64,000 nucleotides of DNA, from contig NZ_FMHT01000003.1 of the NCBI RefSeq assembly GCF_900091585.1, positions 124,001 to 188,000 of the forward strand. Reading direction: 5' to 3'. Source of the DNA: Micromonospora nigra. Its GTDB lineage: Bacteria; Actinomycetota; Actinomycetes; Mycobacteriales; Micromonosporaceae. Under the pieces are notes generated by a model, which worked only from the letters and a program-made list of their open reading frames with translations, did not search any database and was not told the origin of the DNA. A program made the position numbers and the translations under genes. This document shows positions 11,894 to 21,311 of this stretch, in pieces (position 1 is the stretch's first letter; every line of letters begins with the position of its first letter).

Positions 11894-12035
11894 CTGCCCA
11901 TCCTGCACCGGGGACGCACGCCGCAGGTCAGGCCGGGTGGCCAAGGTTCCGGTGGCCGTCCCGGGCGGCGGGGCGCCGCCTGCCCGCGCCGGCCCCGGCT
12001 GGCGTCGGGCGCGAGATCTTGCGAGGCTGGCGGTC

Positions 12036-13442
12036 GTGTACGACTACGACGTGTTGGTGCTGGGCTCCGGGCCCAGCGGTCAGAAGGCCGCGATCGCCGC
12101 CGCCAAACTCGGCCGGCGGGTCGGCATCGTGGACCGCCGCGACATGATCGGCGGGGTGTGTATCAACACCGGCACCGTGCCGTCCAAGACGCTGCGGGAG
12201 GCCGTGCTCTACCTGACGGGCCTGAGCCAGCGGGACCTGTACGGCAGCAGCTACCGGGTCAAGGAGGAGATCACGGTCGGCGATCTGGCCGCCCGGACGC
12301 AACACGTGATCAGCCGGCAGACCGACGTGATCCGCAACCAGTTGGCCCGCAACCGGATCACCATGATCACCGGCACCGGCCGGTTCGCCGACGCGAACGC
12401 CGTGTGGGTGGACGCGGGCTCCGGCCGCGAGCAGCGGGTCACCTTCGACAAGGCCGTCATCGCCGCGGGCACCCGGCCGGCCCGCCCGGACAGCGTCGAC
12501 TTCGACGACCGGACGATCGTCGACTCCGACGGGGTCATCAACCTGCAGGCCGTCCCCCGCAGCATGGTGGTGGTCGGTGCCGGGGTCATCGGCATGGAGT
12601 ACGCGTCCCTGTTCGCCGCGCTCGGCACGAAGGTGACGGTGGTGGAGCGCCGTGACCGGATGCTCGACTTCTGCGACGAGGAGATCGTCGAGTCGTTGAA
12701 GTACCACCTGCGCGACCTGTCGGTGACGTTCCGGTTCGGCGAGGAGGTCGCCGCGGTCGAGAAGCACGGCGACGCCGCGCTGTGCGTGCTCCGCAGCGGT
12801 AAGAAGATCGTCGCGGACACCGTGATGTACTCGGCCGGGCGTCAGGGGCAGACCGACGGCCTCGGGCTGGAGGCGGCCGGGCTGGAGGCGGACCGGCGGG
12901 GCCGGATCGCCGTCGACGGCGACTACCGCACCGCCGTGCCCAACATCTACGCCGTCGGTGACGTGATCGGCTTCCCCGCGTTGGCGTCCACGTCGATGGA
13001 GCAGGGCCGGCTGGCGGCGCAGCACGCCTGCGGCGAGCCGGCCCGCGCGATGCCGGAGTTGCAGCCGATCGGCATCTACACGATCCCGGAGATCAGTTTC
13101 GTCGGCCGGACCGAGGACGAGCTGACCGACAGTTCGACGCCGTTCGAGGTGGGGGTGGCCCGCTACCGCGAGCTGGCCCGGGGGCAGATCGTGGGTGACT
13201 CGTACGGCATGTTGAAGCTGCTCGTCTCGCCGACGGACGGCCGGCTGCTCGGCGTGCACGTGTTCGGCACCGGCGCCACCGAGATCGTCCACATCGGGCA
13301 GGCGGTGATGGGCTGCGGCGGCACGGTCGACTACCTGGTCGACGCCGTCTTCAACTACCCGACCCTGGCGGAGGCGTACAAGGTGGCCGCCCTGGACGCC
13401 GTCAACAAGATCCGTAACGTGTCCCGGATCGACAGAGGTTGA
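12036..13442 (+). CDS. sthA: Soluble NAD(P)+ transhydrogenase
   Basis: A 468-residue flavoprotein that reversibly transfers hydride between NADPH and NAD+, balancing the cytoplasmic pools. The FAD site [17 protein letters not shown], the [18 protein letters not shown] segment and the NAD(P)-binding [19 protein letters not shown] are in the expected order. The second redox cysteine of dihydrolipoamide dehydrogenases is missing (T replaces it), which separates SthA-type proteins from the disulfide reductases. GTG 12036 opens directly into the FAD motif, and length matches known SthA (about 466). It is a single gene; the weak ribosome site makes the start slightly uncertain. Confidence 0.9.
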   Translation: MYDYDVLVLGSGPSGQKAAIAAAKLGRRVGIVDRRDMIGGVCINTGTVPSKTLREAVLYLTGLSQRDLYGSSYRVKEEITVGDLAARTQHVISRQTDVIRNQLARNRITMITGTGRFADANAVWVDAGSGREQRVTFDKAVIAAGTRPARPDSVDFDDRTIVDSDGVINLQAVPRSMVVVGAGVIGMEYASLFAALGTKVTVVERRDRMLDFCDEEIVESLKYHLRDLSVTFRFGEEVAAVEKHGDAALCVLRSGKKIVADTVMYSAGRQGQTDGLGLEAAGLEADRRGRIAVDGDYRTAVPNIYAVGDVIGFPALASTSMEQGRLAAQHACGEPARAMPELQPIGIYTIPEISFVGRTEDELTDSSTPFEVGVARYRELARGQIVGDSYGMLKLLVSPTDGRLLGVHVFGTGATEIVHIGQAVMGCGGTVDYLVDAVFNYPTLAEAYKVAALDAVNKIRNVSRIDRG

Positions 13443-13589
13443 GCCGGCCGGCCGGTGACCGGAGACCTTCGGCGGTGAGATGCGTTACCTGTGGGTGGAG
13501 CGGGAATCACCTCGCCCCTTGCGGAAGTTGGAGCCAGGTATGACTGTCGCACCGCCGTTCACCCGTTCGGGTTCGTTCCGGGCGTGCCG

Positions 13590-14864
13590 ATGAGCGCCGC
13601 CGTCGCGTCCCGGGCGGCCGAACCGATGCCGGGTGACCTGATGACCGGCCGGCAGCGCCTGCGACTCGTGCTCGTCCTCGGTTCGCTGATCGCGGTCGGT
13701 CCGCTGACCATCGACATGTACCTGCCGGCGTTGCCCGCGATCGTCGACGGCTTCGGCACCACCTCCGCGGCCGTCCAGCTGACCCTCACCGGCACGCTGG
13801 TCGGAATGGCCGTCGGGCAGTTGCTGATCGGTCCGCTGTCCGACGCCGTGGGCCGGCGGAGGCCACTGATCGCGGGCACCGCGCTGCACGTGCTGGCGTC
13901 GGTGGGCTGCGCCGTCGCGCCCAACGTGGCGACGCTCGGCGTGCTGCGGGTGGTGCAGGGCCTCGGGGCGGCAGCCGCCGCCGTGATCGCCATGGCGGTG
14001 ATCCGCGACCTGTTCAGCGGCGCGGCGTTCGCCCGGTTGCTCTCCCGGCTGCTGCTGGTGATGGGCGTGGCTCCGATTCTGGCACCGACGCTCGGCAGCG
14101 CGGTGCTGCGGTGGACGCAGTGGCGTGGCGTGTTCGTGGCGTTGGCGGTGCTCGGTGTCCTGCTGGTGCTGGTCGCCGGGTTCGGCCTGCGGGAGACGCT
14201 GCCGCCGGAGCGTCGGCGCCGTGGTGGGCTCCGCCCCACCGTCGGGCTGTACGGCCTGCTGCTGCGGGACCGCACCTTCGTCGGGCTGGTGCTGGTCGCC
14301 GGGTTGGCCATGGCCGCGCTGTTCGCCTACGTCGCCGGTTCGTCGTTCGTCCTCCAGGAGCAGTACGGCCTGGACGAGCAGGAGTTCGGGTTGGCCTTCG
14401 GTGCGGGCGCGTTCGGGCTGATCGCCGCCACCCAGGGCAACGTGCGGTTGCTGCGCCGTCATTCTCCGCAGCGGATCCTGGTCACTGCCCTGGCCGTGGG
14501 AACAGGTGCCGGCCTGGCGCTGCTCGGTTTCGCCGCGACCGGCATCGGCGGGCTGCCCGCCGTGCTGGCGTCGCTGTGGGTGGTGCTCGCGGCGGCGGGC
14601 CTGGCGATACCGAACGCCCCGGCCCTGGCCCTGGCCGGGCACGGGGAGGCGGCCGGCACGGCGTCGGCGCTGCTCGGCGCGGCGCAGTTCGGCATCGGCG
14701 CTCTCGCGGCACCGCTGGTGGGTGTGCTCGGCACCGGTGCGGCGGCGATGGCCCTGGTGGTGGCCGGTTGCATGGTGGCGGCGCAGGTCGTGCTGCACCT
14801 CGTGGTGCGGCCGGCGCGGCTCGCCGCGCCGGAGGTGCCCGTCGTCGCCGTCGCGACGCACTGA
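13590..14864 (+). CDS. MFS drug-efflux transporter, Bcr/CflA type
   Basis: A 424-residue, 12-segment major facilitator. TIDMYLPALPAI in the first helix and LSDAVGRRRPLIAG in the loop between helices 2 and 3 are characteristic of the Bcr/CflA multidrug-resistance subfamily. It would export a small molecule using the proton gradient; the substrate is not predictable. ATG 13590 begins just before the first hydrophobic segment; GTG 13491 is a longer alternative. No regulator is obviously linked. Confidence 0.85.
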   Translation: MSAAVASRAAEPMPGDLMTGRQRLRLVLVLGSLIAVGPLTIDMYLPALPAIVDGFGTTSAAVQLTLTGTLVGMAVGQLLIGPLSDAVGRRRPLIAGTALHVLASVGCAVAPNVATLGVLRVVQGLGAAAAAVIAMAVIRDLFSGAAFARLLSRLLLVMGVAPILAPTLGSAVLRWTQWRGVFVALAVLGVLLVLVAGFGLRETLPPERRRRGGLRPTVGLYGLLLRDRTFVGLVLVAGLAMAALFAYVAGSSFVLQEQYGLDEQEFGLAFGAGAFGLIAATQGNVRLLRRHSPQRILVTALAVGTGAGLALLGFAATGIGGLPAVLASLWVVLAAAGLAIPNAPALALAGHGEAAGTASALLGAAQFGIGALAAPLVGVLGTGAAAMALVVAGCMVAAQVVLHLVVRPARLAAPEVPVVAVATH

Positions 14865-14879
14865 CGGAACGGGCCCGGG

Positions 14880-15383
14880 TCACCGGGAGGGGGCCCGCAG
14901 CTGCTCGAAGTAGGGTTTCATCGCCGGGTAGTACGCGTCGAAGGACGGTGCTGCCGCACCCGCGTGGGCGGCCACCAGGCGGTCGAGGTAGTACTCCCAC
15001 CCCGGGCCGACCTCGCCGATGCCGTCGACGCTGTCGAGGTGGTGGACGAACCGCAGCTCGGTGCGGTCGCCCCGTGGGGTCAGCAGCAGCTCCGTCCGCC
15101 AGGTGCCGGCATCGTCGCGCATGGTCAGCGCCAGCCGACGCGGTGGTTCGCACACGTCGACGCGCATCTCGCACCAGGGCGTGCCCTCCTCGTACGCCAT
15201 CTGGACGCGAATGGTCCGGCCGGGGGCCGCGTCGCCTTCCCACGGGCCGAACCAGCGCGCCGAGCGCTCGGGTTCGGTGATGCCGGCCCAGACGTCCTCG
15301 ACGGGGGCGCGGAACGTGCGGGTCAGGACGAGGTCCGTGCCGTCGCCGGCGCCGAACAGGCGTCCGCTCGGTGTGCCGATCAT
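14880..15383 (-). CDS. SRPBCC/AHSA1-type protein
   Basis: A 167-residue START-like domain protein (LTRTFRAPVEDVWAGITEPE opening, C-terminal HLDSVDGIGEVGPGW). Such proteins bind hydrophobic ligands in a helix-grip fold; the ligand here is unknown. Its ATG overlaps the stop of the ArsR gene as ATGA, so the two are translationally coupled. This ArsR-SRPBCC pairing is common in actinobacteria. Confidence 0.85.
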   Translation of the reverse strand: MIGTPSGRLFGAGDGTDLVLTRTFRAPVEDVWAGITEPERSARWFGPWEGDAAPGRTIRVQMAYEEGTPWCEMRVDVCEPPRRLALTMRDDAGTWRTELLLTPRGDRTELRFVHHLDSVDGIGEVGPGWEYYLDRLVAAHAGAAAPSFDAYYPAMKPYFEQLRAPSR

Positions 15384-15742
15384 GCTGTCTGCTCCCTTCG
15401 CAGGGTTTCCGCGTCGCCCCGGCGGCGGTCGCGGCGGGCCCGGTGGACCTCGGTCTCCAGGGCGTCGAACCGGCGTTGCCAACCGTCGCTCCCGGTGAGC
15501 CAGGCCAGCCAACGGCTCAGGTCGGTGAGCCGGGACGGGTCGAGCTCGTACAGCCGACGGCGACCGACCAGGGTGACCCTGACCAGTCCGCTGTCGCGCA
15601 GGACGCGCAGGTGTCGGCTGACCGCGGGCCGGCTGATGTCGAACCGGTCGGCGATCTCACCGGCGGCCAGTCGCTGGCCCCGCAGCATTTCCAGGATGTG
15701 CCGCCGCGCCGGGTCGGCGATCGCGACAGTGACGTCGTCCAC
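15380..15742 (-). CDS. ArsR-family winged-helix regulator
   Basis: A small repressor of about 120 residues. The winged helix covers residues about 5-85 (IADPARRHILEMLRGQRLAA, then RPAVSRHLRVLRDSGLV). No cluster of metal-binding cysteines is present, so it is likely the non-metal subtype that pairs with SRPBCC proteins. GTG 15742 was preferred over GTG 15760 because the inverted repeat at 15752-15767 then lies upstream instead of inside the gene. Autoregulation is inferred. Confidence 0.85.
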   Translation of the reverse strand: MDDVTVAIADPARRHILEMLRGQRLAAGEIADRFDISRPAVSRHLRVLRDSGLVRVTLVGRRRLYELDPSRLTDLSRWLAWLTGSDGWQRRFDALETEVHRARRDRRRGDAETLRREQTA

Positions 15743-15751
15743 ACCGGAAGT

Positions 15752-15767
15752 GTAACTCACAGGTTAC
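15752..15767. promoter_or_regulatory. ArsR operator candidate
   Basis: GTAAC-TCACAG-GTTAC, an inverted repeat with 5-bp arms, lies 10 bp upstream of the chosen ArsR start. Its GTAAC/GTTAC arms resemble operators of ArsR regulators paired with SRPBCC proteins, suggesting self-repression. Confidence 0.5.
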
Positions 15768-15800
15768 GCGTCCGGCCGGTGGAGCGACCGGGTCGGGGGC

Positions 15801-16724
15801 TCAGCCCTTGACGGCACCGATCAGCACGCCCCGGATGAAGTGCCGCTGGATGAAGGGGTAGACGGCGACGATGGGCGCAACGGTGAGGACGACCACCGCC
15901 ATCTTGATCGCCTCGGTGGGCGGCATGGTCACCCCGGTGGTCCCGCCGGAGGTGTGCGGTGCCTGCCCGGCCAGCAGGTAGCTCTGCAACACCCGCTGGA
16001 TCGGGTACATGTCGTTGCGGTCGATGAACAGCAGCGCGTCGAACCACACGTTCCAGTAGCTGACCGCGTAGAACAGCCCCACGACGGCGACCACCGCCCG
16101 GGACAGCGGCAGGACGATGCGGGCCAGGGTGCGGAAGTCGCTGGCGCCGTCGATGCGGGCGCTGTCGAGCAGTTCCTGCGGGACGCCCTGGAAGAAGCCG
16201 CGCACGACGACCAGGTTGAACACGCTGATCGCGGGCGGCAGGACCAGCGCCCAGATGGTGTCCTTGAGCCCGAGCCCGGTCACTACGAGATACTTGGGCA
16301 CCAGCGGTGGATAGATCAGGAAGGGCAGCAGGAAGTACGCGAGCAGCCACCGGTAGCCGAGCGAGCGGGGTTGGGACAGGCCGTACGCGGCCAGCACGGT
16401 CACGGTCAGTGCCACGGCGGTGCCGATGACGGTGACCAGCGTGCTGATCCACAGCGCCCGGGTGACGGCGCCGCCGGCGAAGATCGTCTCGTACGCTGAC
16501 GTGTCGATGCCCCTGGGGATGACCACCAGGCCGCCGGCCCGGGCGATCGTCTCGCGGGACGACAGGCTGGTCACCAGGATCACCCAGAGCGGGAACAGCA
16601 CCCCGAGCACCAGCAGGGTGAGCAGGGTCGCCTTGAGGGCCTGGCCGACCGGGGTCGGCTGCTCCTCCCAGACGGGGCGGCGCTGGTGCCCCCGGCGCGG
16701 CTTGCGGACGACGGTGTCGGTCAT
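15801..16724 (-). CDS. ABC sugar importer permease (LplC/YtcP type)
   Basis: A 307-residue inner-membrane permease with six hydrophobic segments. The EAA loop that docks the ATPase is ELLDSARIDGASDFRTLAR. It resembles the LplC/YtcP branch of carbohydrate uptake (CUT1) permeases, which partner with long lipoprotein receptors for oligosaccharides. Its ATG overlaps the preceding permease stop as ATGA. No ATPase is encoded nearby, which is normal when a shared MsiK-type ATPase is used. Confidence 0.9.
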   Translation of the reverse strand: MTDTVVRKPRRGHQRRPVWEEQPTPVGQALKATLLTLLVLGVLFPLWVILVTSLSSRETIARAGGLVVIPRGIDTSAYETIFAGGAVTRALWISTLVTVIGTAVALTVTVLAAYGLSQPRSLGYRWLLAYFLLPFLIYPPLVPKYLVVTGLGLKDTIWALVLPPAISVFNLVVVRGFFQGVPQELLDSARIDGASDFRTLARIVLPLSRAVVAVVGLFYAVSYWNVWFDALLFIDRNDMYPIQRVLQSYLLAGQAPHTSGGTTGVTMPPTEAIKMAVVVLTVAPIVAVYPFIQRHFIRGVLIGAVKG

Positions 16725-17752
16725 GATCGCGAGTAGATCCCTCGTTCGCCGAGCTTGTGTGCGATCTTGTTGGCGGCCAGGATCAGGCAGAGCCCGATCG
16801 CGGCCTTGAACAGGCCGGCGGCGGCGCCGTAGCCGTAGTTCCCGGTGGCGATGGAGAAGTGGTAGACGAAGGTGTCGAGCACCTCCGAGGCCTGCCTGCC
16901 CACGGCGTCGCGTTGCAGGAGGAACTGCTCGAAGCCGACGGAGAGGGCGTCACCCAGCCGGAGGATGAGCAGGAGCACGATCACGGGGCGCAGGCCGGGC
17001 AGGGTGATGTGCCACAGCCGCCGCCACCGTCCGGCGCCGTCGGCCGCCGCCGCCTCGTAGAGGCTCTGGTCGATCGTGGACAGCGCGGCGAGGAAGACGA
17101 TGGTGCCCCAGCCGACGTCCTTCCACACCGCCTCGACGGTCACCAGGATGATGAAGGTGTCGGGGTTGGTCATGATGTTCCACGGTTCCAGCCCCGCCTC
17201 GCGCATGGTCTGCGCCAGCAGGCCCGCCCCGCCGAGCATGGCGACGAAGAAGCTGACCACCAGCACCCAGCTGAAGAAGTGCGGCAGGTAGACCACGGTC
17301 TGGACGAAGCCGCGCAGCCGGCTGGAGAGCAGGTTGTGCAGCATGATCGCCAGGAAGATCGGCAGCGGGAAGAAGAACACGAGCTGGAACGCGGTGATCG
17401 CGAGGGTGTTGCGGAACGCGTCCCAGAACGCCGGGTCCTCGAACAGGAGCTGGAACTGACCGAAGCCGATCCATTCGCTGTGGACGAACGCCTCCAGCGG
17501 ATTGTTCCCGAGGTACGGGTTGTAGTCCTGGAAGGCGATGACGTTGCCGAGGATCGGCACGTAGCTGAAGACCAGCAGGATGAGGAAGCCCGGGGCCACC
17601 ATGGCCAGCAGCTGCCAGTCGCGCCGCAGCCGGGTCCGCAGTGGCAGTCGCCGGCGACGCGCGGCGGGACGGGCGGTCGCCTCGGGCGGGGACGACCCGC
17701 CGGGTCGGGCCCGTTCGGGCCCGACCTCGGCGGTTGCCTTGCGTGTGGTCAT
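16721..17752 (-). CDS. ABC sugar importer permease (LplB/YtcQ type)
   Basis: A 343-residue permease with a long charged cytoplasmic N-terminus (about 55 residues) and six membrane segments. Conserved stretches include VFSYVPILGNVIAFQDYNP and the EAA loop SLYEAAAADGAGRWRRLWH. It is sandwiched between the binding protein and the second permease, with ATGA overlaps at both ends (17749-17752 and 16721-16724), so all three are one translationally coupled operon. Confidence 0.9.
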   Translation of the reverse strand: MTTRKATAEVGPERARPGGSSPPEATARPAARRRRLPLRTRLRRDWQLLAMVAPGFLILLVFSYVPILGNVIAFQDYNPYLGNNPLEAFVHSEWIGFGQFQLLFEDPAFWDAFRNTLAITAFQLVFFFPLPIFLAIMLHNLLSSRLRGFVQTVVYLPHFFSWVLVVSFFVAMLGGAGLLAQTMREAGLEPWNIMTNPDTFIILVTVEAVWKDVGWGTIVFLAALSTIDQSLYEAAAADGAGRWRRLWHITLPGLRPVIVLLLILRLGDALSVGFEQFLLQRDAVGRQASEVLDTFVYHFSIATGNYGYGAAAGLFKAAIGLCLILAANKIAHKLGERGIYSRS

Positions 17753-19428
17753 CGTCCAGCCTTGGGCAGGGAATCGGCGAGCAGCTTCCTCGCCTCCTCT
17801 CCCCCGTTGGCCTTCCACTCCTGCACGATGCCGTCGACGTCGGACAGCGGCCGGCGACCCCGCAGGACGTCGGTGAACTTGTCCTCCGTCGGCACCTGGT
17901 TGGCCTTGTACGCGGCCGGCATCTCCAGCTTCACCCCGTCCCAGGGGTCCTTCTCCAGGTACTTGACCATGGCGTTGGAGTACGTCAGCACGTCCTGGAC
18001 GTAGTTCGGGGTGTCCGGGAAGGGGCCGACCGTGGGGTTGCGGCCGCTGATGAAGAAGTACTGGTTGGCGATCTCCTTGAACGCCAGTTCGGTCTTGACC
18101 GGGCCGTTGGGCGTCATGGTGTGGTGCTGGCCCGCGACGCCGAAGTCGCGCAGCTGCGCCTCCTGGCTGCCCAGGGGCGCGGAGCACCAGTTGATGACGC
18201 GCAGCAGCTCCTCGACCCGCTCCTTACCGACGCCCTTCTTGACGAAGGTGTAGGAGATCGGCTCGTCGTCACCCCAGACGAGGGGGTCGCCGCCGGTGGC
18301 GGAGAAGACCGGCAACGGCTGGATGTTCAACTTGGGGTTGATCTTCTGGTGCTCGGCCTGGGCGCCCTGCCAGAAGCCGATGCCGTCCTGCTTGAAGACG
18401 ATGGCGCCGCTCTTGGCGAACAGCTGGGTGGCGTCCGCTCCCTTGCTGGCGACGAGGTCCGGGTGGACCAGACCATCCTTGTAGATCTTGGTCATGACCT
18501 CCAGCGCCTGCCGGTACTCCGGGGTCTCGTACTTGAACTCCGGCGTCCCGTCGGACTTCAAGCGCCAGCCGCCCTTGGAACCGGGCACCTTGTGGTACAT
18601 CTGGATCATCGCGAAGACGTCGCTGAACGCCCACACGTTCCGGGCCGGGTCGGTGATCTCCCTGGCCATCGTCAGCAGCTCGTCGAGCGAGGTCGGAGCG
18701 GCCAGGCCGCGCGCGTCGAGCAGATCCTTGCGGGTGAACATGGCCCAGGGGAAAGGGCCGTCGGTGGGGTTGGGCACGGCGGCGAGGCGACCGTTCCAGA
18801 TCGCGTTGCGCCAGGAGCCGGTCGGGAACGTCGCCAGCATCGGGTAGGAGCTGATCGCGTCGCCCTTGAGGTGATCGGTGAGATCTTCGAACAGCACCCC
18901 GATCGCCTCGGCGAAGCGCGGAATCTTCTCCACCTCCCAGCCGGGCACGCAGAGCAGGTCGGGCACGTCCCGGGCGCCGAACATCGCGTTCAGCTTGTCG
19001 GCGTAGGTGTTGCCGTCCTGGATGGTGAAGTTGACCGGCGTACCCAGCTCCGCGTTCACGGCCTGGAGGTAGGCGCTCTGGCCGACTCCCGGCGGCGCCG
19101 GCCCCCAGGCGGGGGTCATCGCGGTGATCTCCTTGCCGCTGGTGCCGGGCTTGTCGGTGATCGCATCGACGAGGCTGGCGGGGTAGCTGGTGTAGCCGTC
19201 GGGCACCGGGCGGACGCCGATGACGTCGGGCCGGATGCTCTGGGCCAGGTCCCGGTGCGTCGGCAGCAGGTCGGCGAAGGCGTCCAGGTTCTGCGCGGCG
19301 CCGCTGCTGGAAGGCTTCTCGGAGCAGCCGGCGAGCAACGGGCCGCCGGCGGCCGCGGCCGCCCCGAGGCCCAGGAGGCTGAGGAAGGTACGGCGCGAGG
19401 ACCTCGCGTCGGAGTGGTGGAAGGTCAT
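17749..19428 (-). CDS. Extracellular sugar-binding lipoprotein (LplA type)
   Basis: A 559-residue solute-binding lipoprotein, the receptor of the importer. The N-terminus has a twin-arginine motif (SSRRTFLSLLG) followed by a lipobox ending LLAGC, suggesting Tat export and lipid anchoring. The great length is typical of the LplA/YtcQ-associated receptors for acidic or branched oligosaccharides rather than ordinary maltose-type receptors. ATG 19428 is preceded by AGGGGAGA; an upstream GTG at 19470 lacks a ribosome site. First gene of the operon; the promoter should lie in 19429-19530, where a short A/T-rich patch occurs around 19498-19513. Confidence 0.9.
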   Translation of the reverse strand: MTFHHSDARSSRRTFLSLLGLGAAAAAGGPLLAGCSEKPSSSGAAQNLDAFADLLPTHRDLAQSIRPDVIGVRPVPDGYTSYPASLVDAITDKPGTSGKEITAMTPAWGPAPPGVGQSAYLQAVNAELGTPVNFTIQDGNTYADKLNAMFGARDVPDLLCVPGWEVEKIPRFAEAIGVLFEDLTDHLKGDAISSYPMLATFPTGSWRNAIWNGRLAAVPNPTDGPFPWAMFTRKDLLDARGLAAPTSLDELLTMAREITDPARNVWAFSDVFAMIQMYHKVPGSKGGWRLKSDGTPEFKYETPEYRQALEVMTKIYKDGLVHPDLVASKGADATQLFAKSGAIVFKQDGIGFWQGAQAEHQKINPKLNIQPLPVFSATGGDPLVWGDDEPISYTFVKKGVGKERVEELLRVINWCSAPLGSQEAQLRDFGVAGQHHTMTPNGPVKTELAFKEIANQYFFISGRNPTVGPFPDTPNYVQDVLTYSNAMVKYLEKDPWDGVKLEMPAAYKANQVPTEDKFTDVLRGRRPLSDVDGIVQEWKANGGEEARKLLADSLPKAGR

Positions 19429-19630
19429 CGGTCTCCCCTGCGAGAAGGGCGGTGTCGAGAGGACGTGCACGGTGGGGTACGAGAGTTCGTCTGGAACGTA
19501 AACAAACTAAGGTACGGCCGAAACTCCCACAAGGCCCGGCCCGCGACGTCAGGGGGCGCCCCACACCGTCGCCGTCACCCACGGCGCCTTCGGGATGCTG
19601 CCGTCCCGCTCCGGTGGCAGGATCGCCGGC

Positions 19631-19888
19631 ATGACACCGGCCAGGAAACCGTGGTGGCAGCTCACACACACGCCGAGGCAGGGATACATCCTGGGAGGCT
19701 TCTGGCTGTCCATGGCCATCTTCCAGGCATTGATCGTCATCGGGAAGCCGATGGACTGGCGGGTGGCGCTGGCCGCCGGGTTCGGACTGCTCGGTGTGGG
19801 CTATCTGGTGTCGGCCGTGCGACTGCGGCGGGCACCGACGTGCGCCGACGACGTGCCGGTGGGCGCGCGGTGGCGACGTCGACGCTGA
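19631..19888 (+). CDS. Small two-segment membrane protein
   Basis: An 85-residue hypothetical protein. After a basic start (TPARKPWWQLTH) there are two hydrophobic segments, about 20-41 and 46-66, then a basic tail. ATG 19631 follows a GGCAGGAT ribosome-site candidate. It is divergent from the ABC importer and followed by a hairpin. Function unknown. Confidence 0.55.
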   Translation: MTPARKPWWQLTHTPRQGYILGGFWLSMAIFQALIVIGKPMDWRVALAAGFGLLGVGYLVSAVRLRRAPTCADDVPVGARWRRRR

Positions 19889-19897
19889 CATCCCAGG

Positions 19898-19920
19898 CGG
19901 TCAAGCTGAATGCTTGACCG
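19898..19920. terminator. Hairpin after the small membrane protein
   Basis: CGGTCAAGC (19898-19906) and GCTTGACCG (19912-19920) form a perfect 9-bp stem with a TGAAT loop, 10 bp after the stop codon. No U-tract follows, as is common in actinomycetes. Confidence 0.6.
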
Positions 19921-20030
19921 GAGATCTCGCCGTCCATCGACCACCGACACGCCGCACCTGACTTCGGGAACTGACTAGATGTGCCGCCCGGCAGCGTTGT
20001 TGTCGCGGGGCGGCGCGACCACGGAAGTCG

Positions 20031-20645
20031 TCACGCCGGCACGCCCGACACGACCTCCGCGACATTGCCCTGGTAGCAGGTGGTGGTGGAGATGCTGGGG
20101 GCGGTCCTCGCCGGACCGTGGACGACGTAGCGCTGGCCGGTCTGCATGTTGTGGCACTGGATCCGAACCCGGTAGGTGCCGGTGTCGCACTGGGCGGTGC
20201 CGCGGCCGTAGTAGTGGCTGCTGCCCTGGTGGACCCACTCCGCCCAGGAGACGCAACCGGTGACGCCGACCGTGGGCAGCGGGTCCTCGACGGGGAAGAC
20301 GCCCTCGGCGACGTTACCGGTGTAGCAGGTCCTGGTGGCCGTGCTCGGCGCGTTCACCGCGTAGCTGCCGTAGACGACGTACCCTACGCCCGTCTGCAGG
20401 TTGCGGCACTGGAGCTTGACCTTGTAGCGGCCGGTGGCGCACTGCACGTTACCCCGACCGTAGTAGTAGTGGTTGCCCTCCTGCACCCACTGCACCGACG
20501 TCGTGCAGCCCGTGGGGGCGGCCTGGACGCCGAGGTCGGACTGCGCCACCACCGGGGCCGGCGGCGGGGCTGCCTGTGCGGGTGCGGCCACGGCGGCAAG
20601 ACCGAGAACAGCCGCTGCGACCATCGAGAGCGAATGCCTGATCAA
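20031..20645 (-). CDS. Secreted protein with two cysteine-containing repeats
   Basis: A 204-residue secreted protein of unknown function. The start is TTG 20645, set by AAGGAGA 6 bp upstream; the resulting signal peptide ends near PAQA. The mature part has two homologous units of about 70 residues. Each has a first cysteine, the block HYYYGRGNVQC or HYYGRGTAQC, a third cysteine in LQC/IQC, an LQTG/MQTG block, and a final TCYTGNVAE or TCYQGNVAE. Four cysteines per unit imply two disulfides each. I do not recognise the fold. Confidence 0.75.
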   Translation of the reverse strand: MIRHSLSMVAAAVLGLAAVAAPAQAAPPPAPVVAQSDLGVQAAPTGCTTSVQWVQEGNHYYYGRGNVQCATGRYKVKLQCRNLQTGVGYVVYGSYAVNAPSTATRTCYTGNVAEGVFPVEDPLPTVGVTGCVSWAEWVHQGSSHYYGRGTAQCDTGTYRVRIQCHNMQTGQRYVVHGPARTAPSISTTTCYQGNVAEVVSGVPA

Positions 20646-20817
20646 GTCTGTCTCCTTGCGGTTGTAGGGGTTCTCACTCAACGGCAGGGACCATACTAGG
20701 AAGCATTTTGATCTACGTCTATGGCCTTGTCGCGGCTCGGGGCTTCGCGGGCCTGTGCGCTGGTCACGCTAGCGATCGCATGTGTCCGATGAGCGTGGTG
20801 CCGCTACGGTGACGCCC

Positions 20818-21177
20818 GTGACGACCGACGACGCGGCCCTGGTGGCCGTGGACATCCTGCTCGCCAGCGCCGCCGTCGCCCTGATCGGGTTGGCCGCCTG
20901 GCTGGTCATCAAGAGCAGGCACGCGCCAACCGGCCGGCTGTTCGGGCGGACCGTGCATCACCCCCGGCTGTGGGCCGCAGGGGCAGCATGCATGGGCTTC
21001 TACGTTCTCCTGTGGCTGGGAAACCTCACGGAGGTCACGCCCAGCGCCTGGCACACTGCGAGCCGGTGGATCGGCGCCGCGCTGTTCCTGGCCGCGTTGG
21101 CCCTCATGGCCTCCCGCTCGGTCCTTGAGCATCGCGCCAGGCGTCGGCATGGCCGTGAGCAGCACACAAGGCCGTGA
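20818..21177 (+). CDS. Hypothetical membrane protein
   Basis: About 119 residues with three hydrophobic segments (starting near residues 5, 46 and 77) and a basic C-terminal tail (RARRRHGREQ). The start is unclear: GTG 20782, 20809 and 20818 are all in frame without a good ribosome site; the last is used because it is closest to the first segment. It is convergent with the XRE gene, with a strong hairpin between. Function unknown. Confidence 0.5.
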   Translation: MTTDDAALVAVDILLASAAVALIGLAAWLVIKSRHAPTGRLFGRTVHHPRLWAAGAACMGFYVLLWLGNLTEVTPSAWHTASRWIGAALFLAALALMASRSVLEHRARRRHGREQHTRP

Positions 21178-21247
21178 CGAGCGCCGGCGCGACCGACCGC
21201 CATCGACGTGAGGGCGATCAGCTGCCGCGCTGCGATCCTCTACACCA

Positions 21248-21287
21248 GACAGGTCAAGGCCACTCCGTGGAGGGGCCTTGACCTGTC
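21248..21287. terminator. Strong bidirectional terminator
   Basis: GACAGGTCAAGGCC (21248-21261) and GGCCTTGACCTGTC (21274-21287) form a perfect 14-bp stem with a 12-nt loop, lying between two convergent genes. Confidence 0.75.
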
Positions 21288-21311
21288 GTCACGTCTCGCG
21301 CGGGCCAGCCG

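Noticed and set aside
16721..18187. A longer 488-codon version of the second sugar permease
   Set aside because: The extra N-terminal 145 codons overlap the binding-protein gene out of frame; ATG 17752 with an ATGA overlap is the natural start.
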